A stretch of DNA of 64,000 nucleotides. It comes from Levilactobacillus brevis. GTDB taxonomy: Bacteria; Bacillota; Bacilli; Lactobacillales; Lactobacillaceae. Numbering within the stretch: the first letter of the stretch is position 1; each line of letters begins with the position of its first letter. Positions 1 through 9,249 of the stretch are shown here, one piece after another. Made by a program: the position numbers and the translations under genes. Below the pieces are notes generated by a model. That model was not told where the DNA came from, ran no database searches, and worked only from the letters and a program-made list of their open reading frames with translations. The DNA lies in assembly GCA_003666485.1 (NCBI GenBank), contig CP032931.1, positions 2,046,001 to 2,110,000 on the forward strand, read 5' to 3'.

Positions 1-77
1 GCTTGGATACCACGTCTATGAGCATCGAACAGGTCGCAGATAAGATCGCAGAAATCATCCAGAAAAAAGAATCCTAG
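1..77 (+). CDS. cmk: Cytidylate kinase, C-terminal end (partial)
   Basis: Only the last 24 codons are in the window, read in frame from base 3 and ending at the TAG at 75-77. The tail contains LDTTSMSIEQVADKI, the form expected at the end of CMP/dCMP kinase (Asp-Thr-Thr followed by an amphipathic last helix). The gene lies directly before rpsA, the usual cmk-rpsA order in Firmicutes. The enzyme phosphorylates CMP and dCMP in the cytoplasm. The call rests on a short tail plus context, so it is probable but not certain. Confidence 0.7.
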   Translation, partial: LDTTSMSIEQVADKIAEIIQKKES

Positions 78-99
78 AGAAATAGGCATTTTACTAGCT

Positions 100-128
100 T
101 TTACTAGCATAATCAGCTAAAATAGTAT
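100..128 (+). promoter_or_regulatory. Candidate rpsA promoter
   Basis: TTTACT at 100-105 and TAGTAT at 123-128 are separated by 17 bases, placing a start near 135, shortly before the rpsA ribosome binding site. A perfect tandem 10-bp repeat (TTTTACTAGC, 89-98 and 99-108) overlaps the -35 side. Match to consensus is moderate. Confidence 0.45.
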
Positions 129-158
129 ATAGAGTTGTCGCAAGGAGGAAAAATTCGC

Positions 159-1457
159 ATGAGTGAAAATGGCACGAGTCAAAACAATGAAAATAACGAT
201 CTGTTAGATGCTTTAAACAGCATCGACACCGTTAAAGTTGGTGACGTTGTTAAGGGTGAAGTCTTAGCAATCGATGATGACCAACAAGCAATCGTTGGGA
301 TTGCTGATACTGGCGTTGAAGGGGTTGTTCCCAAGAAGGAACTCTCAACTAAGCCAGTTGACGATATTAAAGAAGTAATTAAAGTCGGGGACGTTATGGA
401 CCTCGTCGTAATTTCTAAGATCGGTTCCGATAAGGAAGGCGGCAGTTACTTACTGTCACAACGTCGTTTGGAAGCCCGTAAGGTTTGGGACGACATCCAA
501 AAGGAATTTGAAGCAGGTCACACGTTGACTGCCCCTGTTACCCAAGTGGTTAAGGGTGGTTTAGTGGTTGACGCTGGTGTGCGTGGATTCGTTCCTGCAT
601 CCATGGCTTCTGATCACTTCGTTGAAGACTTATCTCAATTCAAGGGTCAAACCCTGGAATTCAAGATTGTCGAAATCGAACCTAGTGAAAACCGTCTGAT
701 CTTGTCTCACCGGGCCATTGTTGAAAAGCAACGCGCTGCCCAAAAGGAAGAGATCATGTCTAAGTTAACTGCTGGGGACATCGTTGAAGGTAAAGTTGCG
801 CGTTTGACCAACTTTGGTGCCTTCGTTGACCTTGGTGGCGTTGATGGGTTAGTTCACGTTTCAGAAATCGCCTTTGAACGGGTTGAAAAGCCTAGCGATG
901 TCTTGAAGGTGGGCCAAGAAGTTAAGGTTAAGGTCTTATCTGTAGACCCAGACCGTGACCGGATTTCCCTTTCCATCAAGCAAACCTTACCAGAACCTTG
1001 GGACGGTATCGAAGAAAAGGCCCCTCAAGGCAGTGTCTTGGACGGGACTGTTAAGCGCCTGACTAGTTTTGGTGCCTTCGTTGAAGTCTTCCCAGGTGTT
1101 GAAGGTTTGGTTCACATTTCTCAAATTTCTCACCAACACATCGCAACGCCTGCTGACGTTTTGAAGGTTGGTCAAGAAATCAAGGTTAAGGTCTTAGATG
1201 TTCGTCCAGACGATCACCGTTTGGCATTGTCCATCAAGGCTTTGGAAGAAAAGCCACAATCAGCTGACGATTCTTCTGAAAACCACAGCAACAACAACCG
1301 GAGCCGGAACAATGGCGGTAACAACCGTCGTCGTAACAACCGGAACAGTGCGGAAACTTCAACGGCTAACGCCCCAGAAGAAAGCACCGGTTTCTCTTTA
1401 GGTGACCTCATTGGGGACAGCTTGAAGAAAGATATGGAAGATAACGAAAACAACTAA
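159..1457 (+). CDS. rpsA: 30S ribosomal protein S1 (four S1 domains)
   Basis: RNA-binding S1 protein of 432 residues. Four S1 (OB-fold) repeats are visible, at about residues 25-95, 108-180, 195-265 and 280-350; the last two carry the classic GLVHVSEI and GLVHISQI signatures. This is the four-domain low-GC Gram-positive form, shorter than the six-domain enterobacterial S1. A low-complexity Asn/Arg-rich stretch (about 375-405) follows and the protein ends with GFSLGDLIGDSLKKD. An in-frame TTG at 135 is upstream, but AAGGAGG at 142-148 sits correctly for the ATG at 159, which I take as the start. It follows cmk and precedes der. It helps recruit mRNA to the ribosome, though its role is less essential in low-GC Gram-positives than in E. 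coli. Confidence 0.95.
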   Translation: MSENGTSQNNENNDLLDALNSIDTVKVGDVVKGEVLAIDDDQQAIVGIADTGVEGVVPKKELSTKPVDDIKEVIKVGDVMDLVVISKIGSDKEGGSYLLSQRRLEARKVWDDIQKEFEAGHTLTAPVTQVVKGGLVVDAGVRGFVPASMASDHFVEDLSQFKGQTLEFKIVEIEPSENRLILSHRAIVEKQRAAQKEEIMSKLTAGDIVEGKVARLTNFGAFVDLGGVDGLVHVSEIAFERVEKPSDVLKVGQEVKVKVLSVDPDRDRISLSIKQTLPEPWDGIEEKAPQGSVLDGTVKRLTSFGAFVEVFPGVEGLVHISQISHQHIATPADVLKVGQEIKVKVLDVRPDDHRLALSIKALEEKPQSADDSSENHSNNNRSRNNGGNNRRRNNRNSAETSTANAPEESTGFSLGDLIGDSLKKDMEDNENN

Positions 1458-1473
1458 TACGTTTGGTTGAAGA

Positions 1474-1517
1474 GGGTTTGGAACGGAACTTTGTTGGTTT
1501 CGTTCTGAACCCTTTTC
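1474..1517 (+). terminator. Terminator after rpsA
   Basis: A 16-bp stem (1474-1489 with 1497-1512, a few G-T pairs) ends in GAACCC followed by TTTTC. It lies between rpsA and der; the T-tract is short, so partial read-through into der is likely. Confidence 0.7.
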
Positions 1518-1555
1518 ATGTCACCTGACGTTATTTTGAAAAGGAGGGATTTATT

Positions 1556-2863
1556 GTGGCATTTCCAATTGTTGCCATTGTTGGCCGGCCAAACGTGGGT
1601 AAATCAACGTTGTTCAATCGTATCGCCGGCGAACGGATCTCCATCGTTGAAGATACGCCTGGGGTCACTCGTGATCGGATCTACACCCATGCCGAATGGC
1701 TGGGAACCGAATTTCGGATGATCGATACCGGGGGAATTGACCTCGGCGATGAACCATTTTTAACGCAAATTACCCAACAGGCCGAAATCGCGATCGATGA
1801 GGCGGACGTCATCGTCTTTATCGTGAGTGCACCTGAAGGCGTGACGGATGCTGATGAAAAGGTCGCTAAGATCTTATATCGGGCCGACAAGCCGGTTATT
1901 TTAGCCGTTAACAAGGCGGATAATCCCGAGACCCGAGAAACGGTCTATGACTTTTATTCACTGGGTTTTGGCGATCCATACCCTGTTTCTGGGGTTCATG
2001 GGCTTGGCCTGGGGGATCTGTTGGACGCCGTGGTCAAGGAATTCCCAGAAGACGATGGGGCGCCTAAGGACGACTCCATTCGCTTCAGTCTGATTGGTCG
2101 GCCAAACGTGGGGAAGTCCTCACTGGTCAACGCCATGTTGGGGGAAGACCGGGTCATTGTCTCTAACATTGCCGGTACCACGCGTGACGCAATCGATACC
2201 AAGTTCACGGCCGACGATACCAAGTTTACGATGGTCGATACGGCCGGGATTCGTAAGCGTGGAAAGGTCTACGAAAACACCGAGCGTTACAGTGTCATGC
2301 GGGCCATGCGCGCCATTGATGATTCAGACGTGGTCTTGGTCGTCTTGAACGCCGAAGAAGGCATTCGGGAACAGGATAAGCGCGTTGCCGGCTACGCCCA
2401 TGAGGCGGGCCGGGGAATCATTATCTTGGTCAACAAGTGGGACACCTTGAAGAAGGACAACCACACGCTGACGGACTTCCAGAACCTGATTCGTCAAGAG
2501 TTCCAATACCTGAGCTACGCGCCAATCGTCTTCGTTTCGGCCAAGACGGGGCAACGGCTAGATCAACTCCCAGCGATGATCAAACGGGTCTCTGAAAACC
2601 ACAACAAGCGGGTCCAATCCGCAACGCTGAACGACGTCATCATGGACGCCATTGCGCTGAACCCAACGCCGTCCGACAATGGCAAGCGGCTTCGGGTCTA
2701 CTATGGGACACAGGTAGCGGTTGCGCCGCCAACCTTCGTGGTCTTCGTCAACGATCCGAAGATGATGCACTTCTCTTACGAGCGATTCTTGGAAAATCAG
2801 ATCCGGGAACACTTCGATTTTGAGGGGACACCGATCCACTTGATCGAGCGGGCACGGAAGTAG
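1556..2863 (+). CDS. der: Ribosome biogenesis GTPase Der (EngA)
   Basis: Double-GTPase of 435 residues acting in 50S subunit maturation. Two P-loops are present (GRPNVGKST near residue 10 and GRPNVGKSS near residue 181), with DTGGI and DTAGI switch-II motifs and NKAD and NKWD base-specificity motifs. The C-terminal 80 residues form the KH-like domain. The start is GTG at 1556, nine bases after AAGGAGGG. Full length for the family. Placed between rpsA and hup as in many lactobacilli. Confidence 0.97.
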   Translation: MAFPIVAIVGRPNVGKSTLFNRIAGERISIVEDTPGVTRDRIYTHAEWLGTEFRMIDTGGIDLGDEPFLTQITQQAEIAIDEADVIVFIVSAPEGVTDADEKVAKILYRADKPVILAVNKADNPETRETVYDFYSLGFGDPYPVSGVHGLGLGDLLDAVVKEFPEDDGAPKDDSIRFSLIGRPNVGKSSLVNAMLGEDRVIVSNIAGTTRDAIDTKFTADDTKFTMVDTAGIRKRGKVYENTERYSVMRAMRAIDDSDVVLVVLNAEEGIREQDKRVAGYAHEAGRGIIILVNKWDTLKKDNHTLTDFQNLIRQEFQYLSYAPIVFVSAKTGQRLDQLPAMIKRVSENHNKRVQSATLNDVIMDAIALNPTPSDNGKRLRVYYGTQVAVAPPTFVVFVNDPKMMHFSYERFLENQIREHFDFEGTPIHLIERARK

Positions 2864-2962
2864 GGAAACGGGCTTTGTGCCAGCATTTTCGCCATATTTT
2901 AATGATTTCTTAGTAAAAACAGCGTTTCTACAAGTTTTCTTACTAAAAAATGGCGTTATCCC

Positions 2963-2991
2963 TTGTCATATAAGGCTTCCTGTGCTATCTT
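2963..2991 (+). promoter_or_regulatory. Promoter of hup
   Basis: TTGTCA (2963-2968), a 17-base spacer, and TATCTT (2986-2991) preceded by TGC form a strong extended -10 promoter. The resulting leader of about 100 bases can fold into AAATGATG/CATCATTT (from about 3000) and AGATG/CATCT hairpins before the AGGAGGTGA ribosome binding site. Confidence 0.7.
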
Positions 2992-3101
2992 TGATAAAGA
3001 AATGATGCGGTTGACCGTATTTGTTTCATCATTTTTGGACCACTCAAAAATGATCACTAGATGGCATTCATCTAATCTTCTATTCAGGAGGTGAATTCAA
3101 A

Positions 3102-3377
3102 ATGGCAAACAAAGCACAATTGGTTAGCGATGTTGCAACTGCAACTGGCTTAACTAAAAAGGACGCAACTGCTGCAGTTGATGCAGTGTTCGATTCTGTC
3201 CAAGCAACTTTAGCTAAAGGCGAAAAGGTTCAATTGATCGGCTTTGGTAACTTTGAAGTTCGTGAACGTGCAGCTCGTAAGGGCCGTAACCCACAAACTG
3301 GACAAGAAATCCAAATTCCTGCAAGCAAAGTACCTGCATTCAAGCCAGGTAAAGCTTTAAAGGATGCTGTTAAGTAA
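3102..3377 (+). CDS. hup: DNA-binding protein HU
   Basis: Small histone-like nucleoid protein of 91 residues, full length for HU. It starts [12 protein letters not shown], has the conserved [21 protein letters not shown] arm region and ends [14 protein letters not shown]. It binds and bends DNA as a dimer. It has its own strong promoter, a good ribosome binding site (AGGAGGTGA), and a terminator directly downstream, so it is probably a highly expressed single-gene unit. Confidence 0.97.
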   Translation: MANKAQLVSDVATATGLTKKDATAAVDAVFDSVQATLAKGEKVQLIGFGNFEVRERAARKGRNPQTGQEIQIPASKVPAFKPGKALKDAVK

Positions 3378-3406
3378 TTACGCTTAATTATTTGACGCCT
3401 AAAAAG

Positions 3407-3439
3407 AGTCAGTGCGGTGTTTGCCGGGCTGGCTTTTTT
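3407..3439 (+). terminator. Terminator after hup
   Basis: Stem 3407-3417 with 3424-3434 (10 of 11 positions pair, including G-T) followed by TTTTTT. Confidence 0.85.
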
Positions 3440-3573
3440 GTGGTGCTTAACCATTTTGATGGGTCAACTGCAATGTCGGCGAACCGTTAAGCCCCACTTC
3501 TGTGTGAATGGTGGTAAGATGGTGAGTGCTGGTTAAGTCGCATTATGATACACAGAAAAATTGGAGGCGGGTT

Positions 3574-4833
3574 ATGAGTTACGCAGAAACGGCACTGGAC
3601 CAATTGGAAAAGGGACAACTAGAGGCGTTCAAGAAGCAATACGCGTTGTCCTTGCGCCACGACGATGACGATACCCTGTTTAGCTTGGGCGAGGAACTGT
3701 ACTCCCTGGGCTTTCTCAATCAGTCTCGCCGGATTTACGAAAAATTATTGAAGAAATATCCCGATGAAGATGAGTTACGTACAAACTTGGCCGACATCGC
3801 CATTGACGAAGATAAGAACGACGAGGCCCTGGATTACCTGAACCAGGTCAAGCCGGATTCACCAGCCTACGTGGAATCCTTGATGGTGGCGGCCGACTTG
3901 TATCAGACCCAGGAGTTGTTCGAGGTCAGTGAACAAAAGCTCCTGACGGCGAAAAAATTGGCCCCTGACGAGCCAGTCATCACGTTTGCCTTGGCGGAAT
4001 TATATTTCACCATGCGGGAGTTTAGAAAGGCCATTCCGCTGTATTTAGACCTGATTACGGCCGGTACCACCGAGATGTCCAGGGTCAACCTAGTGGAACG
4101 GCTGGGTGTTGCCTATGCCAACGCTGGGCGCTTTGAACAGGCCATCGGCTACCTCAAGCAGATTCATCCGGGGGACATGACGCCGGATGTGAAGTTTGAA
4201 ACAGCGTTCACTTACCTGCAGCTCAAGGAACGGCCGACCGCCATTCGCCTCTTTGAGGAGTTGAAAGACAGCGACGCGCACTACACCTCGCTGTACCCGT
4301 ACCTGGGACAGGCGTTAGAGGCCGAGAACCGGTTACCTGAGGCGCTCAAGGCGCTACAGGAGGGCCTGGGCGTGGATCAATACAACGAGAAGCTCTGGCT
4401 ACAGGCGGCCCACGTGGCGACGCGACTGGACGATGAGGCGTTGGCTGAGAAATACCTGACGCACGGCCATCAACTGGATAGCGACGACCTCAGTGCCGTG
4501 ATTCAGCTGAGTAACCTGTACGTTAAGCAGGAGCGTTGGCAAGAAAACGTGGACTTGGTCCAACCATACGTGAAGAGTGACGACGCTGATCCGCAGTTGT
4601 ACTGGAACCTGGCCATTTCCGCGGAGCACCAAGAGGACTTTGCGGCGGCTCGGAAATACTACGACGCGGCCCAACCATTCTTCATGGACCAGGCGGACTT
4701 CTTGAAGCCGGCCATTTACTTCTACCGCGAAGAAGGGGCCAGCGACCAGGTCATCAAGCTGCTACACGCTTATTTACAGGTCGTTCCAGACGATGATGAA
4801 ATGGCGTTGCTGCTGGAAGGTTATGAAGATTAA
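3574..4833 (+). CDS. TPR-repeat protein (YpiA-like)
   Basis: Cytoplasmic, all-helical protein of 419 residues built of tetratricopeptide repeats; repeated units of the type A..LY...LFEVSEQKLLTAKKLAPDEP are seen through most of the length. No catalytic motif or membrane segment is visible. The open frame extends upstream to 3526, but GGAGG at 3563-3567 fits the ATG at 3574. It corresponds in position to YpiA-type TPR proteins found near hup in Bacillus and lactobacilli. Such repeats usually hold protein-protein contacts; the partner is unknown. Confidence 0.85.
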   Translation: MSYAETALDQLEKGQLEAFKKQYALSLRHDDDDTLFSLGEELYSLGFLNQSRRIYEKLLKKYPDEDELRTNLADIAIDEDKNDEALDYLNQVKPDSPAYVESLMVAADLYQTQELFEVSEQKLLTAKKLAPDEPVITFALAELYFTMREFRKAIPLYLDLITAGTTEMSRVNLVERLGVAYANAGRFEQAIGYLKQIHPGDMTPDVKFETAFTYLQLKERPTAIRLFEELKDSDAHYTSLYPYLGQALEAENRLPEALKALQEGLGVDQYNEKLWLQAAHVATRLDDEALAEKYLTHGHQLDSDDLSAVIQLSNLYVKQERWQENVDLVQPYVKSDDADPQLYWNLAISAEHQEDFAAARKYYDAAQPFFMDQADFLKPAIYFYREEGASDQVIKLLHAYLQVVPDDDEMALLLEGYED

Positions 4834-4840
4834 ACGGACG

Positions 4841-4871
4841 AAGAAGGTCTCAAACGGGACCTTCTTTTTGT
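4841..4871 (+). terminator. Terminator after the TPR gene
   Basis: AAGAAGGTC at 4841-4849 pairs with GACCTTCTT at 4858-4866, followed by a T-tract. Confidence 0.85.
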
Positions 4872-4907
4872 TAGAGCAACGACACAATAATTACTTTAAC
4901 TTAGGAC

Positions 4908-4942
4908 AAACAAACAAAAGCAACCGCAAAACCCGCGGTTGC
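4908..4942 (-). terminator. Terminator of the yitT-like gene
   Basis: GCAACCGC (4920-4927) pairs with GCGGTTGC (4935-4942); on the minus strand the hairpin is followed by TTTTGTTTGTTTG. Confidence 0.8.
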
Positions 4943-4953
4943 CAACCCAGTCC

Positions 4954-5844
4954 TTAATGTTTTAGTTTGCCCAGCCAACCTTTTTTCGGTACCTGGAACG
5001 AGAAGCCTTCGCCCAACGCTTCATTCACATTGATGACTGACACGAAGGCCTTAGGGTCATGATGCTCAATGATCTGCCGGAGTCGGTGGAGCTCACTGGG
5101 CGCCACGACCACGTACAGCATCTTGCGTTTTTGATGGGAATAGCCACCTTCGCCATCGATCAGGCTCACGCCGCGTTCTAGTCGTGCCATGATGTCGTCC
5201 GCAATTTCTTGATGGTTCGGCGAGATCACGATGACCCCGCGGGCCGCATACGCGCCTTCCTGAGTGAAGTTGACGATGCGCGCGAAGATGTAGGAATAAA
5301 TCAGCGTGTAGGCCATGTGCTGCACGTCAATGTAGACCAATGAGACCAGCAGGACGACGACATCCAGATAGAGGAGTGTTTTTCCCATAGGCACGCCGCG
5401 GAACCGCTCGAAGATTCTGGCAATGATATCCGTGCCGCCAGTCGTCCCGCCATAACGGTATAGCAGGCCGGAGCCAAAGCCACCAATGATGCCGGCACCT
5501 AGCGCCGATAGCAGGAGATCGCCGTGCAGCTGAATGACGAAGGGGACGCGTTGCCAGATCCACAAAAACAGCGACAACATAATGGTCCCGTAAATCGTGT
5601 AGATCAGCGATTGCCGACCGAGAAACCGCCAGCCAATCAAGATGAGGGGGACGTTGATCAAAATCGTAGAGTAGGCGGGGTCAATCCCAAATAACGCGCG
5701 GAAAATCAGGGTGATCCCCGAAATCCCGCCATCGGCCAAATGGTTTGCGATGTTAAAAAAGACCAACCCGAAAGCAAACATCGCACACCCTAAACCGATC
5801 ATGCATAAATCAAGTAGACGAACTGACTCGTCTTGTGATGCCAT
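4954..5844 (-). CDS. YitT family membrane protein (DUF161 + DUF2179)
   Basis: Integral membrane protein of about 296 residues. Five to six hydrophobic segments (including LCMIGLGCAMFAFGLVFF and LIYTIYGTIMLSLFLWIW) are followed by a soluble C-terminal DUF2179 domain (GVIVISPNHQEIADDIM to FVSVINVNEALGEGF). The family has no firmly known transport substrate. The frame is open up to 5934, but the ATG at 5844 preceded by GGGAGTGAG is the best start. The gene runs against its neighbours and is a single unit with its own terminator. Confidence 0.85.
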   Translation of the reverse strand: MASQDESVRLLDLCMIGLGCAMFAFGLVFFNIANHLADGGISGITLIFRALFGIDPAYSTILINVPLILIGWRFLGRQSLIYTIYGTIMLSLFLWIWQRVPFVIQLHGDLLLSALGAGIIGGFGSGLLYRYGGTTGGTDIIARIFERFRGVPMGKTLLYLDVVVLLVSLVYIDVQHMAYTLIYSYIFARIVNFTQEGAYAARGVIVISPNHQEIADDIMARLERGVSLIDGEGGYSHQKRKMLYVVVAPSELHRLRQIIEHHDPKAFVSVINVNEALGEGFSFQVPKKGWLGKLKH

Positions 5845-6118
5845 AAGACTCACTCCCAACGGTAAAAGTACTGTCATCATCATAGCACAGCGGCTCGCCG
5901 CGATGTGACAAAACTCTTGACCACAACTAGACAATTTAGCCGGAGTGTCTACCGCTCAGAGCGGTGGTGGCTAGCAGATTATCGCCAGCAATCTAGATTC
6001 GGTAAAATTTTGTCTGGTCACCTGGCAAAAGAGCCAATGCAATTCAATTTCACCGTAGAATCTGTTAGACTGGCATAGTGAGTAAAAATCGAAAATAACT
6101 GGCAGAAGGGTGAGCAAA

Positions 6119-7318
6119 TTGAAGCTAAATCAGTTACCACATGAATTTGAATTGGCCCGGCCGGTTCTCCAGACCATTGAGCAGGCCGGCTATGAGGCCT
6201 ATTTCGTCGGTGGCAGCGTTCGTGACACCATCTTGGGTAAAGACATCCATGACGTGGACATCGCCACCAGCGCGTATCCTAATGAGATTAAAGGCCTATT
6301 CAAACGGACCGTTGATACTGGTATTGAACACGGCACGGTCATGATCCTTGACCACGGCACCGGCTACGAGACCACGACGTTTCGTTCAGAGTCGACCTAT
6401 ACCGATTTCCGGCGGCCGGACCAGGTGACGTTTGTCCGCTCGTTAAGTGAGGACCTGAAGCGGCGGGACTTTACCATCAACGCCTTGGCCATGAAGGAAG
6501 ACGGCGAGGTCATTGACCTATTTGACGGTCTGGCTGACCTGGAACACCACCAGATTCGCGCCGTGGGTGACGCCCAAGAGCGATTCCACGAAGACGCTTT
6601 GCGCATGATGCGAGCGGTCCGCTTTGCCAGTCAGTTAGACTTTCAAATCGTGCCAGCAACCCGCGACGCCATTACAGATCACGCGCAGCTGTTGGCCAAA
6701 ATCGCGGTTGAACGCACTCAGGTAGAATTGTTAAAGATGCTGATGGGCCGCGCACCACAACGCGGCTTGGCGGACTTCATGGATACAGGTCTGTGGCAAC
6801 ATTGTCCAGACTTTGCGGATCATGAGGCGGCGTTACGAGAGCTCACGCAGCAATTGACACGGGGCGTCTCTAGTGAAACGGCTGCGTGGACGCTGTTGGC
6901 GACAAAATTTGGACTGACGAGTACCGCCATCACGTCGTTCTTGAAACATTGGAAGACTGCCAACCAGACGATCACAGCCGTGCAGACGGCGAGTCGCGCC
7001 GCCACATTACTACTGGCGGGTGAGTTAAATGCCTGGCAGCTCTATCAATGTGGCGCTGACCTGGCTCCTGTGGCCAACGAGGTCGCCGTCATCTTGGGCG
7101 CCCCAGACCGCCACCAGCAGTTACAGGCGGCGCTGGCGGCATTGCCAATTCATCAGAAGAAGGAACTGGCCGCCACGGGTCGCGACCTGATGCAGGCTGG
7201 TGTGCAGCCGGGACCGCAGTTGGGCGCCATCTTAGGCGACTTAGAATATCGCGTGGTGACCGGCGAGCTGCCCAACGAAACAGCGACCCTAGTGGCACAC
7301 ATCAACGCCAAACAGTAA
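6119..7318 (+). CDS. cca: CCA-adding tRNA nucleotidyltransferase
   Basis: Class II CCA-adding enzyme of about 399 residues that builds or repairs the 3' CCA of tRNA. The nucleotidyltransferase core shows GGSVRDTILG and DVDIATS (metal-binding Asp pair) near residues 27-50, then RRDFTINALAM and the EDALRMMRAVRFA nucleotide-selection helix. A GTG at 6110 is in frame, but AGAAGGG at 6103-6109 abuts it and is correctly spaced only for the TTG at 6119, giving MKLNQLPHEF. Length matches Firmicute enzymes. The upstream 180 bases contain a CCGCTCAGAGCGG hairpin near 5951 and no clear promoter. Followed by the ABC-F gene 23 bases later, so probably co-transcribed. Confidence 0.93.
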   Translation: MKLNQLPHEFELARPVLQTIEQAGYEAYFVGGSVRDTILGKDIHDVDIATSAYPNEIKGLFKRTVDTGIEHGTVMILDHGTGYETTTFRSESTYTDFRRPDQVTFVRSLSEDLKRRDFTINALAMKEDGEVIDLFDGLADLEHHQIRAVGDAQERFHEDALRMMRAVRFASQLDFQIVPATRDAITDHAQLLAKIAVERTQVELLKMLMGRAPQRGLADFMDTGLWQHCPDFADHEAALRELTQQLTRGVSSETAAWTLLATKFGLTSTAITSFLKHWKTANQTITAVQTASRAATLLLAGELNAWQLYQCGADLAPVANEVAVILGAPDRHQQLQAALAALPIHQKKELAATGRDLMQAGVQPGPQLGAILGDLEYRVVTGELPNETATLVAHINAKQ

Positions 7319-7341
7319 TTTTAGAATAAGAGAGTGAAGCT

Positions 7342-9237
7342 ATGCAAACCTTACGCGCGGAAAATCTACACCGAACTTACGGTGAAAAAACGCTATTTGA
7401 TAATTTGAATTTTATTATTAACGAACACGACCGCATCGGTCTGATTGGGGTCAACGGCAGTGGGAAAACCTCGCTGCTGAATACCTTAGCCGGCGTCAGC
7501 AATGAACAATCTGGGGAGATCAATACCCCCAAGGACTATACGATTGGCTACCTGACGCAGGCCCCTGACCTCGACCAAAACCTGACCGTCATGGATGCTG
7601 TATTCTCAGGAGATCAAAAGGTCTTCGTGACGATTCGCCGGTACGAAGCAGCGCTGGCGGCTTACGGGGCGCACCCGGATGATGCCAAGGCGCAACAGCG
7701 GTATTTGGACGCCGAAGCGCAGATGAATGAAGAAGAGGCCTGGACTGCCGAAAGCGATGTTAAGACCATTCTGACGCAGTTGAAGATCACCGACCTGTCC
7801 CAGTCCATCAAGACCATGTCTGGGGGACAAATCAAGCGGGTGGGCTTGGCCCAAGTCTTAATTCAATCGCCAGACCTCCTTTTGCTGGACGAACCTACCA
7901 ACCATTTGGACTTCGACTCTATTGCTTGGCTCCAGCAGTATCTGGCCAACTACAAGGGGGCCTTACTGGTCGTGACCCATGACCGGTACTTCCTGGACCA
8001 AATTGCCAACCAAATCTGGGAACTGGACTTCGGTAAGCTCTACCAATACCCCGGCAACTACCAAGCCTACGTTCAAGAAAAGGCCGAACGCGTTAGCCAA
8101 GAGGCCGAAGCTGACCAGAAGCAACAACAGCTGTACAAAAAAGAGCTGGCCTGGATGAAGGCGGGGGCCAAGGCCCGGTCCACCAAGCAACAGGCCCGGA
8201 TCAACCGGTTCAACGACCTCGCTAGCAACGTGGGCACCCGGCAGACCCAAAGCAACGTCTCCATCTCGCTGGGCCAACAACGGCTGGGCAAGAAGGTCAT
8301 CGAACTCAAGGACGCGAACCTCAAGTTAGGCGACCACGTCATTTTAAAGGACTTCAATGACCTGATTCAGGGTGGCGAGCGCATCGGAATTAGTGGGGAA
8401 AACGGGGCCGGCAAGTCCAGCCTACTCAACGTGATTGCCCAACGCCTGCCACTGGATTCCGGCATCGTGACGGTGGGTGAGACCGTTAAAGTGGCCTACT
8501 ACACCCAGCAGATTGAGCCAATCCCTGAAGACAAGCGCATGATCAATTATCTGTCCGAAGTCGGCCAAAACGTGACCGATAAGGCTGGCAATTCCGTGAG
8601 TGTTACCGAACTGCTGGAACAATTCCTGTTCCCCCGGTTCATGCACGGTACGCTGATTCGCAAGCTCTCCGGTGGGGAAAAGCGGCGGCTCTACCTCTTG
8701 AAGCTCCTAATGGAACAGCCCAACGTTTTATTGCTGGATGAACCAACCAACGACTTAGACATTAGCACACTGACCGTGTTGGAAGACTACATTTCTCAGT
8801 TTGCCGGCACCGTGATCACGGTTTCTCATGACCGGTACTTCCTGGATAAGGTGGCCGACCGGCTGTTGATCTTTACCGGCAACGGGCAGATCAAACGGTA
8901 TTCCGGGCGCTTCAGTAGCTACCTGGCCGACGCGCAAGCGCAAAGCAAGCACGCGACCAAGGCGGAGAAGCCGAAGCCAGCCGAAAAACCGGCGGAGAAG
9001 GCCGACGCCCCGAAGAAGAAGGTCAAGCTGACCTACGCGGAACAAAAAGAATGGGAAGGCATTGAAGGCGAAATTGACGGCCTAGAGGACAAGAAATCTA
9101 AGGTCCAAGCCGACATGAACGCCAACGGCGCCAACTATGATAAGCTGGCCGATCTCCAGGCACAACTCGATGACCTGGACCACCAACTTGATGACAAGAT
9201 GACTCGCTGGGAATACCTCAGTGAGTACGCAGAATAG
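7342..9237 (+). CDS. ABC-F ATPase, YfmR/Uup type
   Basis: Cytoplasmic ABC-F protein of 631 residues with no membrane segments. Two ATPase domains: Walker A GVNGSGKT (36-43) and GENGAGKS (about 351), signatures MSGGQIKR and LSGGEKRR, Walker B LLLLDEPTNHLD and LLLLDEPTNDLD. Between them lies the long linker (KQQQLYKKELAWMKAG region) that contacts the ribosome, and at the end a Lys/Pro-rich segment and a coiled coil (about 560-631) typical of Uup/YfmR. Members of that subgroup relieve stalled ribosomes, overlapping with EF-P. The same fold also includes antibiotic-resistance ABC-F proteins, but the C-terminal coiled coil favours the housekeeping type. It sits between cca and thyA in one transcription direction. 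Confidence 0.88.
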   Translation: MQTLRAENLHRTYGEKTLFDNLNFIINEHDRIGLIGVNGSGKTSLLNTLAGVSNEQSGEINTPKDYTIGYLTQAPDLDQNLTVMDAVFSGDQKVFVTIRRYEAALAAYGAHPDDAKAQQRYLDAEAQMNEEEAWTAESDVKTILTQLKITDLSQSIKTMSGGQIKRVGLAQVLIQSPDLLLLDEPTNHLDFDSIAWLQQYLANYKGALLVVTHDRYFLDQIANQIWELDFGKLYQYPGNYQAYVQEKAERVSQEAEADQKQQQLYKKELAWMKAGAKARSTKQQARINRFNDLASNVGTRQTQSNVSISLGQQRLGKKVIELKDANLKLGDHVILKDFNDLIQGGERIGISGENGAGKSSLLNVIAQRLPLDSGIVTVGETVKVAYYTQQIEPIPEDKRMINYLSEVGQNVTDKAGNSVSVTELLEQFLFPRFMHGTLIRKLSGGEKRRLYLLKLLMEQPNVLLLDEPTNDLDISTLTVLEDYISQFAGTVITVSHDRYFLDKVADRLLIFTGNGQIKRYSGRFSSYLADAQAQSKHATKAEKPKPAEKPAEKADAPKKKVKLTYAEQKEWEGIEGEIDGLEDKKSKVQADMNANGANYDKLADLQAQLDDLDHQLDDKMTRWEYLSEYAE

Positions 9238-9249
9238 GGAGGCAATGGC

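Noticed and set aside
5935-6118. Possible T-box or riboswitch before cca
   Set aside because: Only a small CCGCTCAGAGCGG hairpin is visible; no T-box sequence or aptamer core.
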